Shown in pieces: positions 7,166 to 15,147 of a stretch of DNA of 34,276 nt (position 1 is the first letter of the stretch; each line of letters starts with the position of its first letter). This DNA comes from Thermoplasmata archaeon (lineage in GTDB: Archaea; Thermoplasmatota; Thermoplasmata; Lutacidiplasmatales; UBA184): contig JASHQC010000078.1 of assembly GCA_030037735.1 (NCBI GenBank), forward strand, positions 1 to 34,276, read 5' to 3'. The notes under the pieces were generated by a model. The model had not been told where the DNA came from. It made no database searches and saw only the letters and a program-made list of their open reading frames with translations. The position numbers were made by a program, and so were the translations under genes.

Positions 7166-8392
7166 ATGGCCGAGACCGACCGCGGGTATCTCGATCTGTT
7201 CCGGAACCGGCGTTTCGCCCTCGGACTGACCTCGTCCGGGCTTGCGTGGGGCGGCTACGCCGTCTACGAGATCTCCGTCCTGCTCCTCTCGTACCGGATC
7301 TCCCACAGCCTCGCGATCGCCGGGCTCGTGATCCTAGTCGAGTTCGGGGCCTATTCGGTCACCTTCATCGCCGGACCGACGGTCGACCGGGCCCGGAACC
7401 TTCGAACGGTCCTCCTCGTAGGGTACGCTCTACAGGCGCTGTTCGCCTTCGCCATCGGGCTGGGCCTTCAGAGCGGGCACCTGAGCGTTCCGGTCCTCCT
7501 GACTCTCGTGGCGGGAATCTCCTTGGTCTGGGATTTCACTTGGACCGCGGATACCGCTCTGATCCCTCGATTGGTTTCCGAAGGAGAGCTGTTCCGAGCC
7601 AACGCCCTCTTCAACACGATCTCCGGGGGAAACACCGTCGCCGGCTTCGGTGTCGGAGCCGCCCTGCTCCTGTTCGTCGGTCCCGGGGGCGGAATGTTCA
7701 TCTATGCCGGGCTCAACCTCGCCGCTCTCGTCATCGTGATCCCACTTTCCCTTCCCTCGGTCCGGACCGCCGTCACCGGCTTCCTGGAGGACTTCTGGGA
7801 CGGATGGCGGGAACTGGGCCGCGGCGTCGGAAAACCGCTTCTCCAGCTCGCGGTCTTTTCGAGCTTCCAGGGATTCTTCACCTCGGCTGGGCCGTTGCTG
7901 ATCACCCTGCTGACCCAGCGGGAGTTCGTGGACCCCACCTTCGCCTACGCCCTGCTGTTCACCTCGTTCACCGTGGGTGGGGTCGTGGGAGGCCTGATCC
8001 TGGGCTACCTCAACCCTCGATCGTGGGTCTCGTTGGTCATGCTCGGGAGCACCGCCGCGGAGGGGATCCTGATCGTATCGTCCGTCTACGCCGCCCCGGC
8101 GCTCGGCCCGAGCCTCATCCTGTGGTTCCTCACCGGCATCTTCGCGGCCGGATTCTATCAAGCGTACATGACCTTCCTGCAAGGGAAGGTGCCCGGGGAC
8201 CGGTTCGGTCGCGTGCTGACGAACCTGTACCTGTTCCGGGGCATCCCGACGGCCATTGGCGCTAGCGCCGTCGGGGTCCTGGCCACCCTTTGGGGTGCAC
8301 CCGCGCTGGCTTGGGTCATCGCGGCGACGTACCTTCTATGCGCCATCGTAGGGCCGCTCGTGCTCCCTGGAATTCGACGGCTATCTTTCTAG
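7166..8392 (+). CDS. MFS transporter
   Basis: A 408-aa, roughly 12-TM permease of the major facilitator superfamily. Hydrophobic segments are evenly spread: near residues 15-35, 45-65 (LAIAGLVILVEFGAYSVTF), 75-95 and so on, with a central cytoplasmic loop around EDFWDGWRELGRG (about 208-220) separating two six-helix halves. The early motif GPTVDRARNLRTVLLVG matches the MFS loop 2-3 signature (G-x-x-x-D-R-x-x-R). It is divergent from the winged-helix gene (95-bp gap), which suggests local regulation. The substrate cannot be inferred; NreB/enterobactin-exporter-like MFS proteins have a similar arrangement. Confidence 0.88.
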   Translation: MAETDRGYLDLFRNRRFALGLTSSGLAWGGYAVYEISVLLLSYRISHSLAIAGLVILVEFGAYSVTFIAGPTVDRARNLRTVLLVGYALQALFAFAIGLGLQSGHLSVPVLLTLVAGISLVWDFTWTADTALIPRLVSEGELFRANALFNTISGGNTVAGFGVGAALLLFVGPGGGMFIYAGLNLAALVIVIPLSLPSVRTAVTGFLEDFWDGWRELGRGVGKPLLQLAVFSSFQGFFTSAGPLLITLLTQREFVDPTFAYALLFTSFTVGGVVGGLILGYLNPRSWVSLVMLGSTAAEGILIVSSVYAAPALGPSLILWFLTGIFAAGFYQAYMTFLQGKVPGDRFGRVLTNLYLFRGIPTAIGASAVGVLATLWGAPALAWVIAATYLLCAIVGPLVLPGIRRLSF

Positions 8393-8427
8393 CCGGAGGA
8401 AAGGCGGGAGGAAAGGCCGGAGGAGGA
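8392..8427 (+). repeat. three tandem 12-bp repeats carrying GGAGG
   Basis: Three head-to-tail units, GCCGGAGGAAAG, GCGGGAGGAAAG and GCCGGAGGAGGA, begin at the last base of the MFS stop codon. Each contains a GGAGG core identical to a Shine-Dalgarno sequence, but no start codon follows within a useful distance; the next gene begins 94 bp later. Confidence 0.75.
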
Positions 8428-8439
8428 GGCCTCGGCGTC

Positions 8440-8464
8440 GAACCCGTCCCGTCTTGACGGGTTC
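8440..8464 (+). terminator. perfect 9-bp hairpin between MFS gene and membrane operon
   Basis: GAACCCGTC and GACGGGTTC form a perfect 9-bp stem around the 7-nt loop CCGTCTT. It sits 48 bp after the MFS stop and 57 bp before the membrane-protein start. No U-run follows, so it may be a terminator/processing structure for the MFS transcript or a leader structure of the next operon; I cannot decide. Confidence 0.45.
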
Positions 8465-8520
8465 TACCCAAGTGCGTACGGAGGGATTATCAGGCACCGC
8501 CTCCCTCGTTGCGCGTTTCT

Positions 8521-9822
8521 ATGGCCGACCGCCGGGCGAGCCCCGGAATTTGGGTCTTGCTCTCCCTATCCCACTCGAGGGCGCTGGTGCGGCGACCTCG
8601 GTTCTTCCTGCTCGTGATCGGCATTGCGGTCGTCTACGCACTGATCGCCATGGTGGTCGGTACCATGCTGGAAGTGTTCTCTCCCCCCGCCCACCTCGCT
8701 TCGTACTGGGTGATCCTCACCGCGGGCACACCGGCGTGGGATTATCCCGCGCTCCTCGCCGTGAATCCCTACTTCATCCTTGCTCTCCCGTTCCTGCCGA
8801 CGGTCTTCATGGTACTCACCTCGGCCGGGGTCGGACTGGGCATGTCGGTCGCCGCGATCCTGAGCGCGAACCTTCTTCGCCGCCGCAAAACCGCCTCGGC
8901 CCGTCCGGCGGCCGTCGGAACGGCCGCCGGGCTCACGCCGGCCCTGATTGCGCTCGTGACCTTGGGCGCCTGCTGCTCCACGACGGCCGCCGCGACCGCA
9001 GGAATCGGACTCACCGCCCAGGCGACCGGGACGAGCGCGTTGACGCTCCTGGCGAACGACTGGTACCTCGGGGTCTTCCAGCTCGTGATCCTGTACGTCG
9101 CCCTCCTTGCCCAGGAGCAACTGCTCACGGTGTACGGAGCGGTGGTTCCATCGACGGATGGTCTCGAATCCGCCAGTCCGGCTCCCGCGCCTGTCGACCG
9201 GCGCTTCGCCGCGGGAGCCATCCTTCGGGTCGCGCTGCTCGCCGCGGGAGTCACTTGGAGTCTCGCGATGCTCGCCGATTGGCTCACCGTGAACCCGGCC
9301 GCGGCGTCCGCCGCGATGTGGGCGAGCTGGCTCCTCCAGCACCAGCTCGTAGGGTTTGCCGCCATACTCGCCGCGCTCCTTCCTCTTCCCACGTACCGCG
9401 CCTTCGCTCGACTCGCGTCGTCGTCGGCGGGCCTCGGACTCCGGCTCCTGCTGGTGATCGGGGGCGCGTCGCTGGCGATCGGGACGCCACCGCCCTTGGC
9501 CGGTGCCGGGTGGCACGGATTCGTCAACGAATTCATCGGTGCTGTCGGGGTCTCCTCGACGTGGGGGGCGGTTTCCCCGGGTCTCGCAATAGGGCCCGCG
9601 CTCGCGGTTCGGTGGGCGGTGCAGTATCTCCTGCTCGGGAGCTTTGCTATCGCGCTGGGCCTTCGTCCGCTCGCGGCCCTCCGTCCCATCCTCTGGACGG
9701 TGACGGGCAGTCGCGAAGCCTCTCGCTCCGCCCGCCCAACGGCAGCGGCGCCCACTACCTCTCTACCCATTCCACCGGTTCCCGAAGGACGTCTGACCCT
9801 CGCCTCCGACACCCAACGGTGA
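8521..9822 (+). CDS. polytopic membrane protein, first gene of a putative redox operon
   Basis: About 433 aa with roughly ten hydrophobic segments and no recognised family. After an N-terminal TM (FFLLVIGIAVVYALIAMVVG) there is an extracytoplasmic-looking loop, then further TMs. A striking intramembrane motif GACCSTTAAATAG (about residues 152-164) has paired cysteines that could bind metal or haem. The C-terminal 40 residues are a soluble Ser/Pro/Ala tail. I choose ATG 8521; an in-frame TTG lies at 8509. The next gene starts 7 bp after the stop, so it is in an operon with the Fe-S membrane protein. A role in respiratory or metal redox chemistry is inference from context only. Confidence 0.75.
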   Translation: MADRRASPGIWVLLSLSHSRALVRRPRFFLLVIGIAVVYALIAMVVGTMLEVFSPPAHLASYWVILTAGTPAWDYPALLAVNPYFILALPFLPTVFMVLTSAGVGLGMSVAAILSANLLRRRKTASARPAAVGTAAGLTPALIALVTLGACCSTTAAATAGIGLTAQATGTSALTLLANDWYLGVFQLVILYVALLAQEQLLTVYGAVVPSTDGLESASPAPAPVDRRFAAGAILRVALLAAGVTWSLAMLADWLTVNPAAASAAMWASWLLQHQLVGFAAILAALLPLPTYRAFARLASSSAGLGLRLLLVIGGASLAIGTPPPLAGAGWHGFVNEFIGAVGVSSTWGAVSPGLAIGPALAVRWAVQYLLLGSFAIALGLRPLAALRPILWTVTGSREASRSARPTAAAPTTSLPIPPVPEGRLTLASDTQR

Positions 9823-9829
9823 GCTGACG

Positions 9830-11965
9830 ATGCTGGCCGACGAACTCGTCCTGGCGGTACTGGCCGCCCTGATGGCGGTGTTCACGGCCCTGGTGATTCG
9901 ATGGGCGGTGGAAGCCAAGGTTCCGCTCCACGCCGCCGGCGTCGTGTTCCTGCTGCTGATGATGGCGGCGATGTTCGGTGGCGCCGTCGTCTACTACCTG
10001 AACCCGGGGACCTCGGGGCTGGTCGAGGGCCTCTGGCTCGCTGCCGGTCTTATGTCGCTGGGCGCGTTCATCCCGTTCTTCACATTCCTACGCACCGCCG
10101 CGGGCCAGCTGGGCTCCAACACGCCGCCGGCGCCGCCGCTCCACAAGGGAGCGCTCTATGGCGCGATGGTCGCCGGCTTGGTCCTCAGCAACGAGTTCCT
10201 GATGGGGTGGGCGTTTAACCTCGCCTCCGGGGTCCACTTCGCCGGCCTCGCCGGTGGCGCCGGTGCGTTGGCCGGTGACGTCACAGCGGTGATCGACTCG
10301 CCCTGGTTCCTCTTCACAATGGCCGGAGAGATGGCGTTCACCACGTTCCTCCTCCGCTCCCGCCTGGACCGGGCGTTCGTCTTCGTGGTCGGTTTCCAGG
10401 CGGCGCTCATGTTCCTCTCCCCGCCGGCCCTCGCCTCATCGGTCTGGCGCGAGGTCACGGTGCTGCTGGGCAGCGGGGTCATGATCGTGCTCTTCGTCTA
10501 CCTGATGGAGCACATCTACCGTCAGAAGGAGCTCAACGCGGCCTACGCCACTTACCTCGTCCGCATCCTGGCCATCTACGGACTGATGATGGCCGGCCTG
10601 TTCCTCTGGGCGCTCTACGGGCAACCGCTCCTGTTCGCGGCGTCCATCGTGCTCGAGATGGTCGTCTATCTCGACGCCGTCGCTCGGCCGGACCGGTTCG
10701 TGGAGGGTGACCGGATGGCCTGGCAGCTCAACGCGCGTTGGGCGTTCCAGCTGCTGGCGTTCGTCTTCGTCGCGGAGCTGTTCATGGGGGCGCTCCTCGA
10801 CCTGCAGATCGAGCCCGCGGTGTTCGTGGGCGCCTTTCCTGCGCTGGCCCTGAGCGGACCGCCGATCGTCGTGCTCGAGAACGCCGTCTCGAACGGCTTC
10901 TGGTTCTTCGCGCTCGTCGCCGGGTCGACCTGGTTCCTCGCCATGATGGGCGCCGAGATGGGCGCGCTCGTCGTCTTCAAGTTCAAGGAGGTCCGCCAGC
11001 GCGAGACGAAGGTCCGGCTGGGGCTCATGATGGCCTGCTACGGCCTCTTCGTCGTGTTCTTCCCCAGCGTCTACTACACCGCGCTGTTCCCCACCTGGGC
11101 CTCCGGAACCCAGGTCCCGGTGCTCGGCTGGTCGATGGGGCTGGGCTCGGCCCCGATCGTTCCCTCCCTGTTCGCGGTCATCCTGGTGACCTACGCGGTC
11201 ATGGGGACGGCGTCGGCGCTGTTCGGCCGCCGGGCGATCTGCTCCGTGTTCTGTTCCGCCCCGTTGATGTACCAGGGCACGACGATCGATGCGATGAAGA
11301 CCTTCAACCGAAAATCGCCGGTGGCCCGGAAGTACCTCAGCAGCCGGTTCTCGAGCCTTTACTCCGCGACGACCGGTGTCGTGATGGTCGCCCTCGTGGG
11401 CACGTCGTTCCTCTCCTATTTCGACCAGATCGGCAAGCTGAACGTGACGGTCGGCGGCATCGATCCGAGCGTCTTCCTGTTCGTGCTCTCCTTCAGCGTG
11501 CTCTGGTACGTCATGTTCGTCACGATCCCGTATACCGGCAACTACAACTGCGTCACCATGGGCTGGTGCTACACGGGAACGATCGCTCAGGCGTTCCAGC
11601 GGATTGGTTTCTTCAAGCTCAAGGTGAAGGACCGGCAGGTCTGCAAGGACTGCACGACCCTCGACTGCGCGAAGAGCTGCCCCGTCGGACTGGTCGACAT
11701 GCCCGGCCACTTCCGGACGAAGGGGGAGTTCCGGAGCACCAAGTGCTGTGGAGTCGGCAACTGTGTCGGCGTCTGCCCGTACGGCAACCTCTACATCCAC
11801 GACATCCGCCACTGGGTCCGGGAGAGGTTCTCGCGTCCGGCGTCCCCGTCCGCCGATGTCTTGCTCCCGGTGGTTCGGGCTACTCCCCGACCGACCGAAG
11901 GGGCCCCGACCTCCGCGCACGGCGCCGCTCCCCGGAGCGGGGCCACGAAGGCCGGCTTCCCATGA
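9830..11965 (+). CDS. 711-aa multi-TM protein with C-terminal double [4Fe-4S] domain
   Basis: About 15 TM segments fill residues 1-560. The first two thirds contain two related units marked by ELF/EFLMG motifs (E122-G126 and E316-G320), each followed by a WF-containing helix, suggesting internal duplication. A NapH/NosR-like stretch follows: RRAICSVFCSAP, then NYNCVTMGWCYTG near the membrane surface. The soluble C-terminus has two ferredoxin motifs: C605, C608, C613, C617-Pro, and C639/C640, C645, C649-Pro. This is the layout of a membrane electron-transfer protein, passing electrons between cytoplasmic Fe-S clusters and membrane carriers. The exact family is not recognised. ATG at 9830 with GGTGAG upstream; the third gene follows 22 bp later. 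Confidence 0.82.
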   Translation: MLADELVLAVLAALMAVFTALVIRWAVEAKVPLHAAGVVFLLLMMAAMFGGAVVYYLNPGTSGLVEGLWLAAGLMSLGAFIPFFTFLRTAAGQLGSNTPPAPPLHKGALYGAMVAGLVLSNEFLMGWAFNLASGVHFAGLAGGAGALAGDVTAVIDSPWFLFTMAGEMAFTTFLLRSRLDRAFVFVVGFQAALMFLSPPALASSVWREVTVLLGSGVMIVLFVYLMEHIYRQKELNAAYATYLVRILAIYGLMMAGLFLWALYGQPLLFAASIVLEMVVYLDAVARPDRFVEGDRMAWQLNARWAFQLLAFVFVAELFMGALLDLQIEPAVFVGAFPALALSGPPIVVLENAVSNGFWFFALVAGSTWFLAMMGAEMGALVVFKFKEVRQRETKVRLGLMMACYGLFVVFFPSVYYTALFPTWASGTQVPVLGWSMGLGSAPIVPSLFAVILVTYAVMGTASALFGRRAICSVFCSAPLMYQGTTIDAMKTFNRKSPVARKYLSSRFSSLYSATTGVVMVALVGTSFLSYFDQIGKLNVTVGGIDPSVFLFVLSFSVLWYVMFVTIPYTGNYNCVTMGWCYTGTIAQAFQRIGFFKLKVKDRQVCKDCTTLDCAKSCPVGLVDMPGHFRTKGEFRSTKCCGVGNCVGVCPYGNLYIHDIRHWVRERFSRPASPSADVLLPVVRATPRPTEGAPTSAHGAAPRSGATKAGFP

Positions 11966-11987
11966 ACGGTCCCCGGGAGGCGACGGC

Positions 11988-12944
11988 GTGATTCCCGCGC
12001 TCCCCACAGCGAATCCCTGGCTTCCCCTGTTCGGCCTGCTGGCCGCGCTCATGGTCGGAGGGAACGTGTACGTGGTCTACCGGCTGTTCCCGCGGGATTT
12101 CTCGCGGCCGACCCTCGCGACCGCGATCCTGCTGCTCGGCCTCCTCCTCATGTCGACGGCCCTCTGGTTCGCCGGAATCTACGCCGTGCTGAGTCCGGGC
12201 CAGGCGTCGACCGTCTCGGTCTTCATCGCCGTGAACAGCATGATGGCGGTCGCCGGTCTCTGGGCGATCAGCCTCCTGTTCCGAGCCGGCACCCGGCATC
12301 TCCCGACCCGCGGATTCCTCTGGCCACTGGCGTTCGCCCTGCTGCTCGTCGGCAACGAGCTCCTGATGGGCATCACCTTCGTGCTGGCGCAAGTCGGGCC
12401 AGCGCCCTACGCCGCCGCGGGCTGGCCAGGACTCGCCGCGGTGGTCGGGGATGCGGGCCAGTCGGCCTGGTTCTTCTGGCCGATGCTCGTGACGATGTCG
12501 TTCTTGGTCTCTTGGCTCCCGTTCTCGCGGCCGGAGCGGGTCCTCCTCTACGGGTTTGCCGCCTCCTCGGCGATCGGTCCCTGGGTGGTTCCGGACCCGG
12601 TCATCGGCGCCGTGGGGATGGCGGCCGTCATGGTCGTCACCTTCTCCTTCCTCGCGCGCGAGCTGTGGAGACGACCGGCGCCCAGCCACCGGTACCTGTG
12701 GGCCGGACTGGGCGTCACGGTGGGCTTCCTATCCATGGTGGGCGGAGAGGCCCTCGCGTTCGTCCTTCGGACCTCGGTCTGGGGTTCCGTTCCGTTCGGC
12801 CTCACGGCGTTCGTCGCCATGACCATCGAGTTCTTCGTGCTGGCCCGATGGGTGATGGCCGGCGACTCCGTCGAGGTGCCGTTGGCCGTCCCCGCCGTGA
12901 CGCGGCCCGAGGCGTCCGCCTCGTCGTCTACGCTCCCGCCTTAG
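11988..12944 (+). CDS. 9-TM membrane protein, paralogue of the N-terminal half of the Fe-S membrane protein
   Basis: 318 aa with about nine TMs. Residues about 110-220 align with residues about 108-235 of the upstream 711-aa protein: GNELLMG (E124) against SNEFLMG (E122), then SAWFFWPM against SPWFLFTM, with matching spacing and a conserved arginine step (SRPER against SRLDR). It lacks the Fe-S domain. I choose GTG at 11988, preceded by GGGAGG with 7-nt spacing; a longer upstream frame exists but overlaps the previous gene and is low-complexity. The stop overlaps the convergent coxE stop by 4 bp. Probably a membrane partner of the 711-aa protein. Confidence 0.8.
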   Translation: MIPALPTANPWLPLFGLLAALMVGGNVYVVYRLFPRDFSRPTLATAILLLGLLLMSTALWFAGIYAVLSPGQASTVSVFIAVNSMMAVAGLWAISLLFRAGTRHLPTRGFLWPLAFALLLVGNELLMGITFVLAQVGPAPYAAAGWPGLAAVVGDAGQSAWFFWPMLVTMSFLVSWLPFSRPERVLLYGFAASSAIGPWVVPDPVIGAVGMAAVMVVTFSFLARELWRRPAPSHRYLWAGLGVTVGFLSMVGGEALAFVLRTSVWGSVPFGLTAFVAMTIEFFVLARWVMAGDSVEVPLAVPAVTRPEASASSSTLPP

Positions 12945-14095
12945 GCGGACATCGCGGCGCGAGACTGCTTCCACTCGATCGGCGGCAGCGGATACGGGGA
13001 CTGAAAGTCCTCGGGCCCGAGCAGCAGGTCCGTGTACGGCAGCGCCGCGACAAGACCCGCGGTCTTCGGCTGGAACCCCGGGCGCCGCGCGTAGGGGCTG
13101 ACCCACACGACGAGATGCCCCCGCTGGTGAATCCGCCGGAGCTCGTCTCCGACCGCCGTCGACCCGGCCCGGTCCCACCCGTCGCTCACCACCACCACGG
13201 TGACCCGGTCGCCCACTGCGGTGGGGTACCGCTCGGCGAACTGCCGAAGGCACGGTCCGATCTGCGTGCCGCCTTCCGCGCGGGCGATTCGCGCCGCCAC
13301 GAGCGGGACGGCCTGACGGTACCCATGCTGGCGAATCACCTCCGTGATCTCGGCGATCCGGGTGCTGAAGGCAAATGAGCGGGCGGAGCGGGAAACCCGC
13401 TCGAGCGAGTACACGAGGCCGAAGAGCGCTGCGTCGTGCTCGCGCATCGACCCGCTGACATCCCAGAGCACCACCAGGTCGGTTCGCTGCTTCCGGGGCG
13501 TGCGCCGGGAGAGCCTGATCTCCTCGCCGCCCCATCCGATGCTGCGGCGCAGGGTCTCCGGAAAATCTACCTCCCCGCGACGGGACCGAAGGAACCGACG
13601 GCCCGGGAGCGTGGCCGTGAGGCGACGGAACCGACGGGCTCCGCGACGGAGCCAGAGCATCTCCCGCGGGCTGAGAGGACCCAGGTTGTGCCCGGCGCCC
13701 GGGGCGTAGGCGCTGTACATCCCGATCTGCGTTTCCCGGACCGGGGGTCGGGGGACCGGCTCGACGGACGCCGACCCGGTTCCCGCGACGGTGATTCCCA
13801 CCGGTTGAGGGGCGATCGATTGCCCGGGCGCCGGAGCCCGGCGCCGGCTGAAAGCCGGCGAAAAGAACGCGTCAAAGGCCCGATCCACGGTGGCGAGCTC
13901 CTCGGGGGACTTCGCCAGTACGGACCGGCAGGCGTCGCGGATACTCTCCCGGTCCAGGATGGGAAGAAGAGGGAGCGCCCGGCCGAGCTCCACCTCGGCA
14001 CCGATGCCGACCTGCACTCCTCGCTCCCGCAGGAAGCCTATGAACTCGACAAGCCGCCGGTGGAGGTAGTCCGGAGTAACGAGGGGGGCGGGCAT
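12941..14095 (-). CDS. coxE: CoxE-like VWA-domain protein (CO dehydrogenase maturation)
   Basis: 384 aa of the CoxE/VWA family. The N-terminal half contains the CoxE-type helical region (LHRRLVEFIGFLRERG to about residue 95). The C-terminal VWA domain begins near residue 205 with the MIDAS motif DVSGSM (after LVVLW), and continues with GGTQIG and VVVSDGWD, the other metal-binding loops. In Oligotropha, CoxE works with the MoxR-type ATPase CoxD to insert sulfur and copper into the active site. Here it follows coxD by 14 bp on the same strand, as expected. The 12941-12944 bases are shared with the stop of the convergent membrane operon. Confidence 0.9.
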   Translation of the reverse strand: MPAPLVTPDYLHRRLVEFIGFLRERGVQVGIGAEVELGRALPLLPILDRESIRDACRSVLAKSPEELATVDRAFDAFFSPAFSRRRAPAPGQSIAPQPVGITVAGTGSASVEPVPRPPVRETQIGMYSAYAPGAGHNLGPLSPREMLWLRRGARRFRRLTATLPGRRFLRSRRGEVDFPETLRRSIGWGGEEIRLSRRTPRKQRTDLVVLWDVSGSMREHDAALFGLVYSLERVSRSARSFAFSTRIAEITEVIRQHGYRQAVPLVAARIARAEGGTQIGPCLRQFAERYPTAVGDRVTVVVVSDGWDRAGSTAVGDELRRIHQRGHLVVWVSPYARRPGFQPKTAGLVAALPYTDLLLGPEDFQSPYPLPPIEWKQSRAAMSA

Positions 14096-14109
14096 CGGGA
14101 GGGGGGTTC

Positions 14110-15000
14110 TTAGGAACCGAGAAGGCGCGGTAGGCCCCGGTCATGGGCCAGCTGCACGTCCTGCGCGTCCTTGAGGAGGCATCCAAGGGTCTCGTCGACC
14201 ACCTCTGGGTCGAGCGCCTCGCGATGGAGCGCCAGCAGCGCGGCGGCCCAGTCAAGGGTCTCGGCCACCCCGGGTCGCTTCACCAGGTCCTTCTCGCTCC
14301 GTATCCGTTGGACGAAGGTAACGATCTCGCGTCCGAGGTGCTCACCCATTCCCGGGACCCTCGCCCGGAGAATCTCCGTCTCCCGCTCGAAGTTGGGGTA
14401 ATCGACGAAGGCGTAGAGGCAGCGACGCTTGAGGGCGTCGCTGAGCTCGCGGGACCGGTTCGAAGTAATGATGACCATCGGAGGTCGGCGCGCCTTGATC
14501 GTCCCCAGCTCGGGGATCGTCACCTGGAAATCCGAGAGGACCTCGAGCAACAGCCCCTCGAACTCTTCGTCCGCCCGGTCGATCTCATCGATGAGGAGCA
14601 CCGGTCGATGGGGGCCGCTCTCCTCGAGGGCGCGGAGCAGCGGGCGTCGGAGCAGGAACCGCTCGGTGAAGATCTCCTTCTCCACGGCCGTCGGCGACTC
14701 GTCCTTCTCGTGGAGCCGGATGGTGAGCATCTGCTTGGGGTAGTTCCAGTCGTAGAGCGCCGAGCGCGCGTCGAGCCCCTCGAAGCACTGGAGCCGGATC
14801 AGCTCGGTGCCGGTGGCCGCGGCCAGCGCCTTCGCCAGCTCGGTCTTTCCGCACCCGGGCTCGCCCTCGAGCAGCAGCGGCTTGCCGAGGCGTGCGCTCA
14901 GGTACGTCGACATCGCCAGCGACCGGTCGATCAGGTAGTTCTGCTGGGCCAATGCCTCGATGACCTCGGTCGGCGACGACCACGAATCTATGTCTGGCAT
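14110..15000 (-). CDS. coxD: CoxD-like MoxR-family AAA+ ATPase
   Basis: About 296 aa. Walker A GEPGCGKTE is near residue 44, Walker B VLLIDEIDRADEEF near 128, sensor-1 in IITSNRSRELSDALKRRC (arginine finger region), and a C-terminal helical lid. MoxR ATPases remodel metalloenzymes together with VWA proteins; with coxE next to it and coxL nearby, this is the CoxD that in bacteria helps assemble the [CuSMoO2] centre. I choose ATG 15000 (MPDIDSW) because upstream residues are low-complexity arginine-rich; starts at 15054 or 15099 remain possible. Confidence 0.9.
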   Translation of the reverse strand: MPDIDSWSSPTEVIEALAQQNYLIDRSLAMSTYLSARLGKPLLLEGEPGCGKTELAKALAAATGTELIRLQCFEGLDARSALYDWNYPKQMLTIRLHEKDESPTAVEKEIFTERFLLRRPLLRALEESGPHRPVLLIDEIDRADEEFEGLLLEVLSDFQVTIPELGTIKARRPPMVIITSNRSRELSDALKRRCLYAFVDYPNFERETEILRARVPGMGEHLGREIVTFVQRIRSEKDLVKRPGVAETLDWAAALLALHREALDPEVVDETLGCLLKDAQDVQLAHDRGLPRLLGS

Positions 15001-15114
15001 TAAGTGGCGGGACGCCTGCCCGCTCCGGCCTCGAGACCGCCCGTGTGCCATCATGCTTTCCCCCCGACCGAAGGGCCCCGGAACGCCCCGCCACCCCACC
15101 CAGCGAGGACGAAG

Positions 15115-15122
15115 GTTTTAGA
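15115..15122 (+). promoter_or_regulatory. TATA-like box for moaA
   Basis: GTTTTAGA stands out in GC-rich DNA and is centred about 29 nt upstream of the ATG at 15148, the spacing of a leaderless archaeal promoter. This supports 15148 rather than the upstream ATG at 15133 as the start. Confidence 0.5.
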
Positions 15123-15147
15123 CGGGTCGCCCATGGGTTATTGCTGC

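Noticed and set aside
10436-12052. 538-codon minus frame antisense to the Fe-S membrane protein
   Set aside because: Low-complexity His/Asp/Arg composition typical of antisense to a hydrophobic GC-rich gene.
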